From assembly GCF_037992945.1 (NCBI RefSeq), contig NZ_CP150304.1, positions 1,429,501 to 1,493,500 on the forward strand: 64,000 nucleotides of DNA, written 5' to 3'. This document shows, piece by piece, positions 1 to 7,360 of the stretch. Each line of letters opens with the position of its first letter. Position 1 is the first letter of the stretch. The position numbers and the translations under genes are program-made. The notes under the pieces are model-generated. The model saw only the letters and a list, made by a program, of their open reading frames with translations, did no database searches and had not been told where the DNA came from. The DNA is from Peribacillus sp. FSL E2-0218 (lineage in GTDB: Bacteria > Bacillota > Bacilli > Bacillales > DSM-1321).

Positions 1-2
1 CA

Positions 3-77
3 GGTGTTGCAGTCGCCAATATGTCAAGCGGATATTGGGCGGATAAATTCAACGGCCGTGTGGTACGTGTAAACTAA
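3..77 (+). CDS. C-terminal fragment of an unidentified protein
   Basis: An open frame enters from the left edge and ends at TAA 75-77, giving the last 24 residues, which finish NGRVVRVN. A good rho-independent terminator follows at once, which supports this being a true gene end. The fragment is too short for me to assign to a family; the start and most of the gene lie outside the window. Confidence 0.5.
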   Translation, partial: GVAVANMSSGYWADKFNGRVVRVN

Positions 78-87
78 TCTTCTTTAA

Positions 88-125
88 TAAGCAGGGGGCC
101 TGAGGCTCACCTGCTTATTTTTTTT
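88..125 (+). terminator. Rho-independent terminator of the truncated first gene
   Basis: TAAGCAGG at 88-95 pairs with CCTGCTTA at 110-117 and is followed by a run of T. Confidence 0.8.
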
Positions 126-273
126 AATAAAATATCAAAAAAAATGAAACTTATTTTGATATTGAACGTAAATACTATAAGATAAAACAAGGATAGGTGA
201 TGTGGACTTTCAGTGAATCCGGGAAAACAAATAAGGAAGCATTATTCCATACTAGTAAACGGAGGCAAAAAAC

Positions 274-723
274 ATGATGAAAAAATTAATGGCTGCATTA
301 CTTACGATTACACTAGCATTCTCGCCAGTTGGTTCTTATGTATTCCAGGACCACTCGGAGTCAGTTGATGCAAGGGGCTACAAATCAGGAAAAAGAAGCT
401 TCAATAGCAACAATAATAATAATTCTAATTTCCAAAATAAACAAACGAACAAATCGGATGCGACGACTACAAATAAAGCAAAAACGAATACGAAAACGGG
501 AAGTTCTTTTGCTAAAGGCGGTTTAATGAAGGGAATCATGCTCGGAGGGTTGGCTGGCTTGCTGTTCGGTGGCCTATTTGCCAATATGGGAGCACTTGGT
601 TCAATTCTTGGCCTAATGGTCAATGTGTTAGCGATCATTGCATTAGTGGTTGTAATCCGTAAAATATTCACTTATTTCAAAGATAAGAAGAAGAAAGAGG
701 ATCCAAATCCATGGAGAGGCTAA
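274..723 (+). CDS. Secreted or membrane-anchored small protein resembling Bacillus Tim44-like proteins
   Basis: 149 residues. The N-terminus is a signal peptide (Lys-Lys followed by a hydrophobic stretch to about residue 22). A low-complexity Asn/Thr/Lys-rich linker follows (about 40-75), then a Gly-rich hydrophobic segment (about 82-102, GLMKGIMLGGLAGLLFGGLF) and a second membrane segment (about 105-128), ending in a basic tail KDKKKKEDPNPWRG. This layout matches short Bacillus proteins annotated as Tim44-like or hypothetical; the lipid-binding domain of real Tim44 is not visible, so the role is unknown. RBS ggaggc lies 9 nt before ATG 274. The stop overlaps the next gene by 13 nt, so the two are co-transcribed. 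Confidence 0.75.
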   Translation: MMKKLMAALLTITLAFSPVGSYVFQDHSESVDARGYKSGKRSFNSNNNNNSNFQNKQTNKSDATTTNKAKTNTKTGSSFAKGGLMKGIMLGGLAGLLFGGLFANMGALGSILGLMVNVLAIIALVVVIRKIFTYFKDKKKKEDPNPWRG

Positions 724-1010
724 AGATATCGGAACAAGATATCATCAATGCCGTTTGCGTTTACATTGCTCGTAAAAAGCAGGTACAACCCAATGAAGTA
801 GAAGTGGAATTGATGTATGATGATGATTATGGCTTTTCGGCGGAAGCATTCGTCGATGGGCGAAAACAAGTGTTAATTACCATCAATCTGATAGAAGCAC
901 TTCGTTTATGGCTTGATGAATATTTGAATAAAGATCCTTATTCCGGCATTGAACTCGTTCTGGATGATGAAGAAGGCATAGTGGCCATGGTAAGCGAAAG
1001 CAATAGATAA
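711..1010 (+). CDS. DUF2653 (YxcD-like) family protein
   Basis: 99 residues, acidic, no signal peptide or membrane segment, so cytoplasmic. It begins with a short helical region (ISEQDIINAVCVYIARKKQV) followed by acidic strand-rich sequence with DDDYGFSAEAFVDGR. I recognise this as the small Bacillus family DUF2653 (B. subtilis YxcD); its function is unknown. It starts inside the end of the upstream Tim44-like gene (13-nt overlap) and is followed directly by a terminator, so the two genes form a complete operon. Confidence 0.75.
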   Translation: MERLKISEQDIINAVCVYIARKKQVQPNEVEVELMYDDDYGFSAEAFVDGRKQVLITINLIEALRLWLDEYLNKDPYSGIELVLDDEEGIVAMVSESNR

Positions 1011-1042
1011 AAAAGGGGTGCCGAAAAGGCATCCTTTTTTTT
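1011..1042 (+). terminator. Terminator of the Tim44-like/DUF2653 operon
   Basis: AAAAGGGGTGCC and GGCATCCTTTTT form a short stem with loop GAAAA, followed by a T run. Confidence 0.75.
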
Positions 1043-1169
1043 CATGGGTTTAGAATTCTATGAAAAAAGGTGAGAGATTGATAAACTGCTGGGTTTACGT
1101 TCCATTTGTTGCAAAAAAAGGCTGGTGGAAGTACGATGGAAATGTGGGAAAGCCAAAGGGGGAGAGTAT

Positions 1170-2147
1170 GTGACAGGTTACATAGAAGATACGACTTTCA
1201 TTAAGGAAGAGGCCCTGAAATTCGGTAATGAACATGTGGAAGGAATACTTGTACCAGCATTGGGAAGCAATCTTCTTTCATTGAAGCTCAAGCATAAGGA
1301 TATTCAAGTGCTGCGGACCCCCGATTGTTCTGAGGACTATAAAAAACTCCCGATATTATACGGGATGCCCATTTTATTTCCGCCAAACCGAATCGAAGAT
1401 GGCCAATTTACTTATAAGCACACAACTTATAGGTTCCCTATCAATGAAAGGGAGAAGTCGAATCACATCCACGGATTTTTGCATGATAAGCCATGGAACG
1501 TCATCAAAAGGGAGGTAATCGGGAATAAAGTCCTCATCAAGACTGAGTTTTCTAGCCGGGATTTTCCTTATCTCAAAAAAAGCTTTCCGCAAGATATCGT
1601 GGTCAATATGTCATTGATATTAATCGATGATGGATTGGAGGTCCAATTGGAAATCCTCAATAACGGCCTTGAACCCTTTCCTTGGGGAGCCGGTTATCAT
1701 ACGGTATTCAATTTTCCTTTTGGAGCGGAAAGCCAAATCGGGAATTGCCGCATAGCTCTTCCTGTCAACAAGCATTGGGAATTGAATGAACGGTCTTTGC
1801 CCACTGGTAAAATCGGGGAATCGGCCAATAAAAAAGAAATCCAAAATGGATTTTGCCTGGAAGGACGGCTGTTTGATGATATATTCAGCTATGATGAGGA
1901 AAGCAATCTGAATAACGAATGCATACTTACGGATCAAGAGGCCGGCGTGCAGGTCATTTATCATGTCGACCATCATTATAAATTTTGGGTATTGTTCAAT
2001 CAGGATGGGTTCGTATGCCCTGAACCCTATACATGGGTAACGAATGCACCCAATCTTGATTTGTCAGCTGGATTCACCGGGGTGAAGGATCTGGGAACAG
2101 GGGAAAAAGTTTTGCTGAAAACGAAACTGGTGTTGAAGGAGATATGA
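1170..2147 (+). CDS. Aldose 1-epimerase family protein (GalM-like)
   Basis: About 325 residues. Family members interconvert alpha and beta anomers of hexoses. Typical signature elements are present in order: FPPNR near residue 72, HIHGF with the substrate-binding His near 99-101, GYHTVF with the catalytic-acid-type His near 177, and PEPYTW with the general-base-type Glu near 285. No signal peptide, so cytoplasmic. I prefer GTG 1170, preceded by AAAGGGGGAGAG, because the protein then begins like its homologues; an in-frame ATG at 1125 with a weaker RBS would add 15 residues. It stands alone, convergent with the permease gene downstream. The exact sugar is not predictable. Confidence 0.85.
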   Translation: MTGYIEDTTFIKEEALKFGNEHVEGILVPALGSNLLSLKLKHKDIQVLRTPDCSEDYKKLPILYGMPILFPPNRIEDGQFTYKHTTYRFPINEREKSNHIHGFLHDKPWNVIKREVIGNKVLIKTEFSSRDFPYLKKSFPQDIVVNMSLILIDDGLEVQLEILNNGLEPFPWGAGYHTVFNFPFGAESQIGNCRIALPVNKHWELNERSLPTGKIGESANKKEIQNGFCLEGRLFDDIFSYDEESNLNNECILTDQEAGVQVIYHVDHHYKFWVLFNQDGFVCPEPYTWVTNAPNLDLSAGFTGVKDLGTGEKVLLKTKLVLKEI

Positions 2148-2177
2148 AAAAACACCCTGGCAGAAGCCAAGGTGTTT
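2144..2177 (-). terminator. Terminator between convergent genes (best for the permease strand)
   Basis: AAACACCCTGGC (2150-2161) pairs with GCCAAGGTGTTT (2166-2177) with one mismatch. Read on the minus strand the stem is followed by a T run, so it mainly ends the permease transcript; on the plus strand a T run comes only about 10 nt later. Confidence 0.65.
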
Positions 2178-2181
2178 GCGG

Positions 2182-3570
2182 TTATGCTTTTTTTCTCATC
2201 CACAGCGGGTATAGAAGCAGTCCAAGTACGTAGAGGGCAATGCCAAGTATGAATGTGTGCATATCGGCTGTGCCTGTCTTGACGACCCAGATGGAGTACA
2301 CTAATGCTAGGATGGTGATGGCCCCATCGCGAACCCTTGAACCCTTCATGATGTCATAGGTTTCCCCAGTCAAGACCAACTTCAATTGATACAGGACCGA
2401 TGCAAGATAAGGAATCAAGTAGGCAAGTGTTGCGACGATCATGGAGAATTTATAGGCTTCCAAAATCGTACCGGAAATGGTCGAGAATAAGAAAATCTGT
2501 GTCATGATATTCGTTATTGTCATGGATCGGACAGGAGTGCCATTTTTGTTCGCTTTGCCGAAATAGGCAGGAAAAAGATCTGATTTCGCTGCTTGGTATG
2601 GAACTTCAGATGCAACGACAATCCATCCGATCGTAGAACCCAATAGCGAGATGACGGCAAGAGCGGCCATCAAATAGGTGCCGCTTGAGCCGACTACCGA
2701 TTGCAATGCGTCTACGAGCGGTTTTTGTGAAACCTTCAGTTCTTCTTGTGAAATGGCACCCATCGTCAATAAAGTGATGCCTATATAAATGGAAACGGCG
2801 ATAAGCAAACCAATGATTGTCGCTTTTTTTACATCAGTTTGTGATTTGGCACGGTTTGAAAGCATGACGGCCGCTTCAATCCCGATGAAGGCCCATAAAG
2901 CTGAAATCGCAGCAGCATTAACTTGAGCACCTAAAGAAATCGATGTACCTGCCTTATCATAAAATTCGCCGCCGTTTCCTAGGTTGGAAGAATCAAAGAT
3001 GAATATCGTGATGATGATGAAAAACAAGAATCCGATCACTTTTGTAATCGTAGCAAAAAGATTCAGTTTACCAGCGCTGTTAAAGCTCCTTACGAGGATT
3101 GCCTGAATCCCCCAAAGGACGATGGTACATACTGCAAATGTCAGCGCTCTTCCAAGCTCCAGTTGGAAGGAACCCGCTGAATAAATCACTTTCGTACTAT
3201 GCATCACAGGAAAAAACGTCGATAGATATCCAGCAAATGAAATGATGACGGATGCTGTCGCCGCCCAATTCGCCGCCCAATATCCCCAAGCCATGCTATA
3301 GCCTGAAATCCTTCCTTTTGCAGGGGATTTAAACAATGATTGAGCATAGCTTTGAGGACCTGCCTTCAACTCCGGTTTCCGGACAGCCAAGTTGCCGAAT
3401 ACGAGCGCTATTAAGAATACACCAAGTCCTGTAACGATCCAGGCCAATGTTGCCCCTAATGGACTGGATACCTGTGCTAATTGGGCAGGTAGCATGAAGA
3501 TTCCGCCGCCGACCATATTTCCAACTACGAAAGTGGTTAAGATCAATAAACCCCATTTTTTATTTACCAT
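2182..3570 (-). CDS. APC-family amino acid permease/antiporter (basic amino acid type)
   Basis: 462 residues from ATG 3570, with about 12 to 13 membrane helices. The first helix carries the APC motif GNMVGGGIFMLPA. The length and the sequences GPQSYAQ, WGYWAANW and WAFIGIEAA resemble the arginine:ornithine/lysine antiporter subgroup (ArcD, YvsH), so a basic amino acid or polyamine substrate is the best guess. An upstream in-frame TTG at 3618 has no RBS and is less likely; AAGAAAGGT lies about 10 nt before ATG 3570. It stands alone between convergent and divergent neighbours. No T-box or lysine riboswitch was recognised in front of it. Confidence 0.85.
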   Translation of the reverse strand: MVNKKWGLLILTTFVVGNMVGGGIFMLPAQLAQVSSPLGATLAWIVTGLGVFLIALVFGNLAVRKPELKAGPQSYAQSLFKSPAKGRISGYSMAWGYWAANWAATASVIISFAGYLSTFFPVMHSTKVIYSAGSFQLELGRALTFAVCTIVLWGIQAILVRSFNSAGKLNLFATITKVIGFLFFIIITIFIFDSSNLGNGGEFYDKAGTSISLGAQVNAAAISALWAFIGIEAAVMLSNRAKSQTDVKKATIIGLLIAVSIYIGITLLTMGAISQEELKVSQKPLVDALQSVVGSSGTYLMAALAVISLLGSTIGWIVVASEVPYQAAKSDLFPAYFGKANKNGTPVRSMTITNIMTQIFLFSTISGTILEAYKFSMIVATLAYLIPYLASVLYQLKLVLTGETYDIMKGSRVRDGAITILALVYSIWVVKTGTADMHTFILGIALYVLGLLLYPLWMRKKA

Positions 3571-3716
3571 ATATAATCGTACCTTTCTTGAATGCAATGT
3601 GTGTTTGATTTCCGACAACTTATACTAATATAGTATATCGTAAACAGTTTAGTTTGGTAAAGTGGTAAATAAGTAAAATGTTAAAGACGGACTAATCAGA
3701 AAATTTCGTTGTGTTC

Positions 3717-3745
3717 TTGACAAAAGGAAGAGATTGGATTATATT
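3717..3745 (+). promoter_or_regulatory. Strong sigma-A promoter of the yezD leader transcript
   Basis: TTGACA (3717-3722), a 17-nt spacer, then TATATT (3740-3745). No gene starts for 300 nt; the transcript runs into a terminator at 3832-3886. Confidence 0.75.
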
Positions 3746-3751
3746 AATTAA

Positions 3752-3768
3752 TACCAAGTTAGTTGGTA
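3752..3768. promoter_or_regulatory. Palindromic operator at the predicted start site of the yezD leader
   Basis: TACCAA-GTTAG-TTGGTA is a perfect 6-bp inverted repeat just downstream of the -10 box, the usual place for a repressor site. YezD genes are often linked with sulfur metabolism, so an Rrf2-type regulator such as CymR is possible; that is inference. Confidence 0.5.
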
Positions 3769-3831
3769 AGAATAATAAGCTTTATAACTTCGTATTTGGA
3801 AATTCCTTTAAATATTGCCGATTAGTCAACT

Positions 3832-3886
3832 AAAGGCGCCCTTACATCTAATTGATTAGATGCTGGGTGCCTTTTGTTTTTCAAGT
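3832..3886 (+). terminator. Intrinsic terminator inside the yezD leader (attenuator or end of a small RNA)
   Basis: Two stacked stems: AAAGGCGCCC with GGGTGCCTTTT outside, and CATCTAAT with ATTAGATG inside, followed by TTTTGTTTTTC. No coding gene precedes it on this strand, so it ends a roughly 130-nt non-coding transcript or acts as an attenuator. TTAGTTG (3759-3765) is complementary to CAACTAA at 3828-3834, directly before the terminator, which could allow an alternative fold. Confidence 0.65.
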
Positions 3887-3992
3887 GCAAGGGAGGGGCT
3901 ATGTTCGGATTATTCTTATTTCCGAAAAATCAATGAAAGTAAAATAGGTAAACCGTTTTCCTCAAGAAAACATGGTAAAGGGGAATCTCTTT

Positions 3993-4021
3993 TTGACATT
4001 AGGCATGTCCGAAGCTTTATT
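3993..4021 (+). promoter_or_regulatory. Possible second promoter directly before yezD
   Basis: TTGACA (3993-3998), 17-nt spacer, TTTATT (4016-4021). The -10 box matches only four of six positions, so this is tentative. It would give a start only a few bases before the yezD RBS. Confidence 0.35.
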
Positions 4022-4044
4022 ACCAGTAGTAAAGGGGAGATAAA

Positions 4045-4212
4045 ATGGAAAAGAAAGAAGAACTGAAAATCAGGCATATCATTTCAAGTTTGGAATCTCT
4101 TCAATATGGATCCGTGATCATAACGGTCCACGATGGGGAAATCACCCAGGTGGATACAACTGAAAAGAAACGGTTCCCATTAGGAAAGGGCCGGGCTGTA
4201 AAAGCTAGATGA
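4045..4212 (+). CDS. yezD: YezD family small protein (DUF2292)
   Basis: 55 residues, the normal length of the family. The core LQYGSVIITVHDGEITQVDTTEK is characteristic: a short helix followed by a beta hairpin. RBS AAAGGGGAGA is well placed before ATG 4045. The biochemical function is unknown; relatives are often found near sulfur assimilation genes. It is preceded by a 300-nt leader with its own promoter, operator-like palindrome and terminator, and followed by a terminator, so it is a single-gene unit. Confidence 0.8.
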   Translation: MEKKEELKIRHIISSLESLQYGSVIITVHDGEITQVDTTEKKRFPLGKGRAVKAR

Positions 4213-4224
4213 ATATCGGTGTTA

Positions 4225-4253
4225 GGGAGCTTTCATGCGAGAGCTCTTTTTTT
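4225..4253 (+). terminator. Terminator of yezD
   Basis: GGAGCTTTC and GAGAGCTC form a short stem followed by seven T. Confidence 0.65.
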
Positions 4254-4383
4254 CGTTCTGATATATAAATTTAGAGAAATTGGAATATTGCAGAAGAAAG
4301 TACTGCAATTGACATGGTAGAATAAGTTAGGGAATAGAACCGTCATTAGAGGGTTTGGTTAAACAAGGAGGAAGAGGGATTCG

Positions 4384-5169
4384 ATGACATTACAAATGAT
4401 CGAAAATGATATATGGGCATTAGTTGATGCATTTGACGGCAACATTGCTTATAAAATTGAATCTGGTTTTGGTGATATGATTGGTTATCAAGAGGAAGAC
4501 TCGTTTCAATCTGCAAGTTTGATCAAAATACCAATGATCATCGAAGGGTATCGGCAAAGTGAACGAAAAAACATCTATTTGAATCAACCAGTGACCATAC
4601 CCCCGAATGCAGTGACTGGGGGATCGGGGGTCCTGCATGCATTATCCAATAAAGTATTTTTAACGGTTGAGGACTTATTGACCTTGATGATAACGGTTTC
4701 CGACAATACAGCGACGAATATGATGATGAGCTTGTTGGGAATTGATGAAATCAATCGATGCATCCAGGAGCTGGGTTTGAAGCATACCATCCTTGGAAGG
4801 AAAATGCAGGATTTTAAGGCATTAAAAGAGGGGCGGGACAATACGATTTCGGCGGAAGATACGATTACTTGCCTAAAAGCGATACATACAGGGGACTTTT
4901 TAACGAAAGAAAGCCAGGAAAGAATATTGCGCGTTTTTGACAATCAGCAATTAAGAGATAAACTTCCATCACTGATGGGCAGAGGAGTGAAGGTCGCAAG
5001 CAAAACAGGCGGAATTCGGGGCGTTTCCCATGATTGTGCAATCATTCGCTCGGAGACTCAAACTGTTTATGCGGCCGTTCTTACTGAAAATATGAAATCG
5101 GAGGAAGAAAGCCGGCAAGTAATCAGCAAAATTGGCAAGCTGATTTACGATCATATGGTGGCGGAATAG
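4384..5169 (+). CDS. Cytoplasmic class A beta-lactamase-fold serine hydrolase
   Basis: 261 residues. The three active-site motifs of penicillin-recognising enzymes are present: SLIK with nucleophile Ser45 and Lys48, SDN at 106-108, and KTG at 207-209. Two things differ from true class A beta-lactamases: there is no signal peptide or lipobox, and I see no ExxLN omega-loop motif (that region reads MQDFKALKEGRDN). It is therefore unlikely to confer beta-lactam resistance and may be an esterase or amidase of unknown substrate. RBS AAGGAGGAAGAGGG precedes ATG 4384. A DUF218 gene follows in the same direction about 110 nt later. Confidence 0.8.
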   Translation: MTLQMIENDIWALVDAFDGNIAYKIESGFGDMIGYQEEDSFQSASLIKIPMIIEGYRQSERKNIYLNQPVTIPPNAVTGGSGVLHALSNKVFLTVEDLLTLMITVSDNTATNMMMSLLGIDEINRCIQELGLKHTILGRKMQDFKALKEGRDNTISAEDTITCLKAIHTGDFLTKESQERILRVFDNQQLRDKLPSLMGRGVKVASKTGGIRGVSHDCAIIRSETQTVYAAVLTENMKSEEESRQVISKIGKLIYDHMVAE

Positions 5170-5281
5170 ATTGTCGCTGTTGTGCCGGGGTATCACGATC
5201 TTGGAAAAGGGAGAGGAGTTTATATGCACGGCTCCCTTTTCCATGGTGATGCCGCTGTCTTATAGGAGGGTTTGGGGATTC

Positions 5282-5899
5282 ATGTTGTATAACGAACGTG
5301 AATCGAAACGGTCAAAAGCGGTGAAGAAGGCAGTGAAATCATTCATAATCGTTGCTGTATTGGTAATGGTGTATTTTGGCTTTCTGCACCTGAAAATCCA
5401 GGAAAGCAAGCACCAGGATATTCCTGAGGGGGCCGATTACCTGATTATTCTTGGGGCAAGGGTCAAAGGCTCCGTTCCATCATTATCTTTACAATATCGG
5501 ATTGATAAAGCGTCCGAGTACTTATTGGCGAATAAGCAGACAGTAGCCATCGTATCCGGCGGCAAAGGCCCCGGTGAGGACATATCTGAAGCACAAGCGA
5601 TGCAGCGGGGGCTGATTGAAAAGGGGATTGAAGGGACTCGTATCATTATGGAAGACAAATCGACGACAACTTATGAGAATATAGTGTTCGCTAAAAAATT
5701 CATTCCTGATCAAGCAGCAACCGGCGTGATCGTCAGTAATGATTTTCATATTTACCGGGCAGTTGCAATAGCGACCAAAGAAGGCCTGAATATAAAGGGA
5801 ATACCGGCAAAAACACCAAAAGTATCCGTGCCGAAATCATATTTCCGCGAATATCTGGCGATCACGAAATACTATTTGACAGAGTTGATACGTTCGTGA
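5282..5899 (+). CDS. YdcF/SanA-like DUF218 protein, membrane-anchored
   Basis: 205 residues from ATG 5282, which has TAGGAGGG 11 nt upstream; the open frame extends further up but lacks an RBS and the extension is not conserved-looking. A basic N-terminus (KRSKAVKKAVK) is followed by one membrane helix (about 16-34), so the DUF218 domain probably faces outward. Family marks are ADYLIILGARVKG, AIVSGGKGPGEDISEAQAM, DKSTTTYENI and SNDFHIYRA. DUF218 proteins are linked to envelope integrity, but the reaction is unknown. Confidence 0.8.
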   Translation: MLYNERESKRSKAVKKAVKSFIIVAVLVMVYFGFLHLKIQESKHQDIPEGADYLIILGARVKGSVPSLSLQYRIDKASEYLLANKQTVAIVSGGKGPGEDISEAQAMQRGLIEKGIEGTRIIMEDKSTTTYENIVFAKKFIPDQAATGVIVSNDFHIYRAVAIATKEGLNIKGIPAKTPKVSVPKSYFREYLAITKYYLTELIRS

Positions 5900-5919
5900 A
5901 CTCTCCTTCGTCAAAACTC

Positions 5920-5964
5920 AAATTCCCTTCCCTTTCAAGAAAAGGGTGGGAATTTCTTTTTTTT
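5920..5964 (+). terminator. Terminator of the DUF218 gene
   Basis: AAATTCCC (5920-5927) pairs with GGGAATTT (5948-5955) around an inner CCTTTC/GAAAAGGG stem, followed by a long T run. Confidence 0.8.
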
Positions 5965-6224
5965 CATTCGACTTCGATAACAACATGGGGCACTTCCCAA
6001 AATTCTTTTTCTTGGTAAATCTCCTGAAGTGTTTTATAAATGGGATAGCCTGTATAGGAAATCTCGACCCGTTCATCGGCATCCACTTCATCCACATCAA
6101 TATCATCAACAAAGCCAAGTTGATCATCAATTTCCATTAAATAATACCCAAGGGCTTCATACCCGCTATTGGCTACGATGACCTTACTATCAAACCCGCT
6201 ATTGGAAACTTTGTAATATTTCAT
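5964..6224 (-). CDS. Hypothetical protein
   Basis: 86 residues from ATG 6224, preceded by a strong RBS TTAGGAGGTCAAGCG; a longer in-frame reading exists but lacks an RBS. The protein is very acidic in the middle (FVDDIDVDEVDADE), has no signal peptide or membrane segment, and ends WEVPHVVIEVE. I do not recognise a family. Convergent with the DUF218 gene; the two share the terminator region. Confidence 0.65.
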   Translation of the reverse strand: MKYYKVSNSGFDSKVIVANSGYEALGYYLMEIDDQLGFVDDIDVDEVDADERVEISYTGYPIYKTLQEIYQEKEFWEVPHVVIEVE

Positions 6225-6522
6225 CGCTTGACCTCCTAAGTTGTTATTTTGTATGTTTATTCGCACTTTTTCATATACTCTGATATACCCGTTCTTCCAC
6301 ATCTGAATCATGGTGGGTAAAATAAAGAAAATTAATAATGAAGGATAAACAATGGATTTCCTATGGTCACATTGAAAATATCATTGGATCATTTGCTATC
6401 TTAATCATTTCATGTTAATCTAATAAAGAATTGTTTTTGATTGTGGAAGAGGATACTAGTTATTTTCCAAATGATTGAAAATAGTAATACAATGTGTGTT
6501 ATGCACTAGGAGGCAACAAATT

Positions 6523-6723
6523 ATGGAACAAGGTACAGTAAAATGGTTTAACGCAGAAAAAGGTTTTGGATTCATCGAGCGTGAAAATGGAGACGACGTA
6601 TTCGTACATTTCTCAGCAATCCAAAGCGAAGGCTTCAAATCTTTAGACGAAGGTCAAAAAGTAACTTTCGACGTTGAGCAAGGTGCTCGTGGAGCTCAAG
6701 CTGCTAACGTTCAAAAAGCTTAA
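6523..6723 (+). CDS. Cold shock protein, CspA/CspB family
   Basis: 66 residues, a single OB-fold cold shock domain. Both RNA-binding motifs are present: KGFGFIE (RNP1) and VFVHF (RNP2). These proteins act as RNA chaperones. RBS AGGAGG precedes ATG 6523. The upstream 120 nt have no gene and probably form the leader typical of csp mRNAs. A second csp gene lies at 41648-41851 on the other strand. Confidence 0.93.
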   Translation: MEQGTVKWFNAEKGFGFIERENGDDVFVHFSAIQSEGFKSLDEGQKVTFDVEQGARGAQAANVQKA

Positions 6724-6749
6724 TTTATAATTAAATCGTAACCTATATG

Positions 6750-6780
6750 AACAGATCCCTTGATAGGGGTCTGTTTTTTA
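6750..6780 (+). terminator. Terminator of the first csp gene
   Basis: ACAGATCCC pairs with GGGGTCTGT, followed by a T run. Confidence 0.8.
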
Positions 6781-6805
6781 TTATGGAGAAAAAAGAAAAA
6801 GGCAT

Positions 6806-6838
6806 TAAAAAACCCACTCTTGAGCCGAGTAGGGTTTT
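6806..6838 (-). terminator. Terminator of the small gene at 6848-7015
   Basis: On the minus strand ACCCTACTC pairs with GAGTGGGT with one unpaired base and is followed by TTTTTT. Confidence 0.6.
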
Positions 6839-6847
6839 ACGACATTA

Positions 6848-7015
6848 TTAGGCCTTTTTTAATTCTTCCTCAAAGAAAAAAGTGGTCGGATGTTCTTTTA
6901 CAGTATAAGAATATCTTTTCATATTTTTCACATATGCCCATTTATTAATGGTCACTAATTCATCAGTATCCTGAATGGTTACCGTTTCGCCAGTATTATA
7001 CTTATTGCTTTTCAA
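6848..7015 (-). CDS. Small hypothetical protein with a TTG start
   Basis: 55 residues if started at TTG 7015, which has the RBS AGAGGGTG about 6 nt before it; longer in-frame starts lack an RBS. The sequence GETVTIQDTDELVTINKW, followed by MKRYSYTVKEHPTTFFFEEE, looks like a compact beta-rich SH3-like domain. I do not recognise a named family. It has its own terminator and sits between the csp gene and ampS. Confidence 0.6.
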   Translation of the reverse strand: MKSNKYNTGETVTIQDTDELVTINKWAYVKNMKRYSYTVKEHPTTFFFEEELKKA

Positions 7016-7283
7016 TTTATGCACCCTCTTTACTAATAGTATAACATATTTGGATATAAAAAATGTGTCCAAGATATTCCAAACATTCATTTAAGTAAAG
7101 GCAAGGGCGGAAATGGCGAGGCTTGATTTATGAGTGCCGTCAATTTCCTGCTCATATTTTTCAGGGTATGGGAAAAACTTCATATTCGTTTAACATAAAA
7201 GGTTTCCGATAGGGCGATTTTGTCTCAAATGATGCTGCTTCAGCAGAAAACAGTCCGGCCATGTAGATGATTGCCTGAAGCGT

Positions 7284-7350
7284 TCCAATTAAACAATAAC
7301 AGCCACGTGTATACCTTGTTCTAAGGCAACACGTGGCTGTTGCAATTGGG
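7284..7350 (-). terminator. Terminator of ampS
   Basis: CAGCCACGTGT (7300-7310) and ACACGTGGCTG (7329-7339) pair perfectly, flanked by further complementarity CCAATT/AATTGG. The minus-strand 3' side is T-rich. Confidence 0.7.
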
Positions 7351-7360
7351 AATGAGTTAA

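Noticed and set aside
3860..4066. 68-codon open frame in the yezD leader
   Set aside because: Starts inside the terminator hairpin, has no RBS and overlaps the yezD start in another frame.
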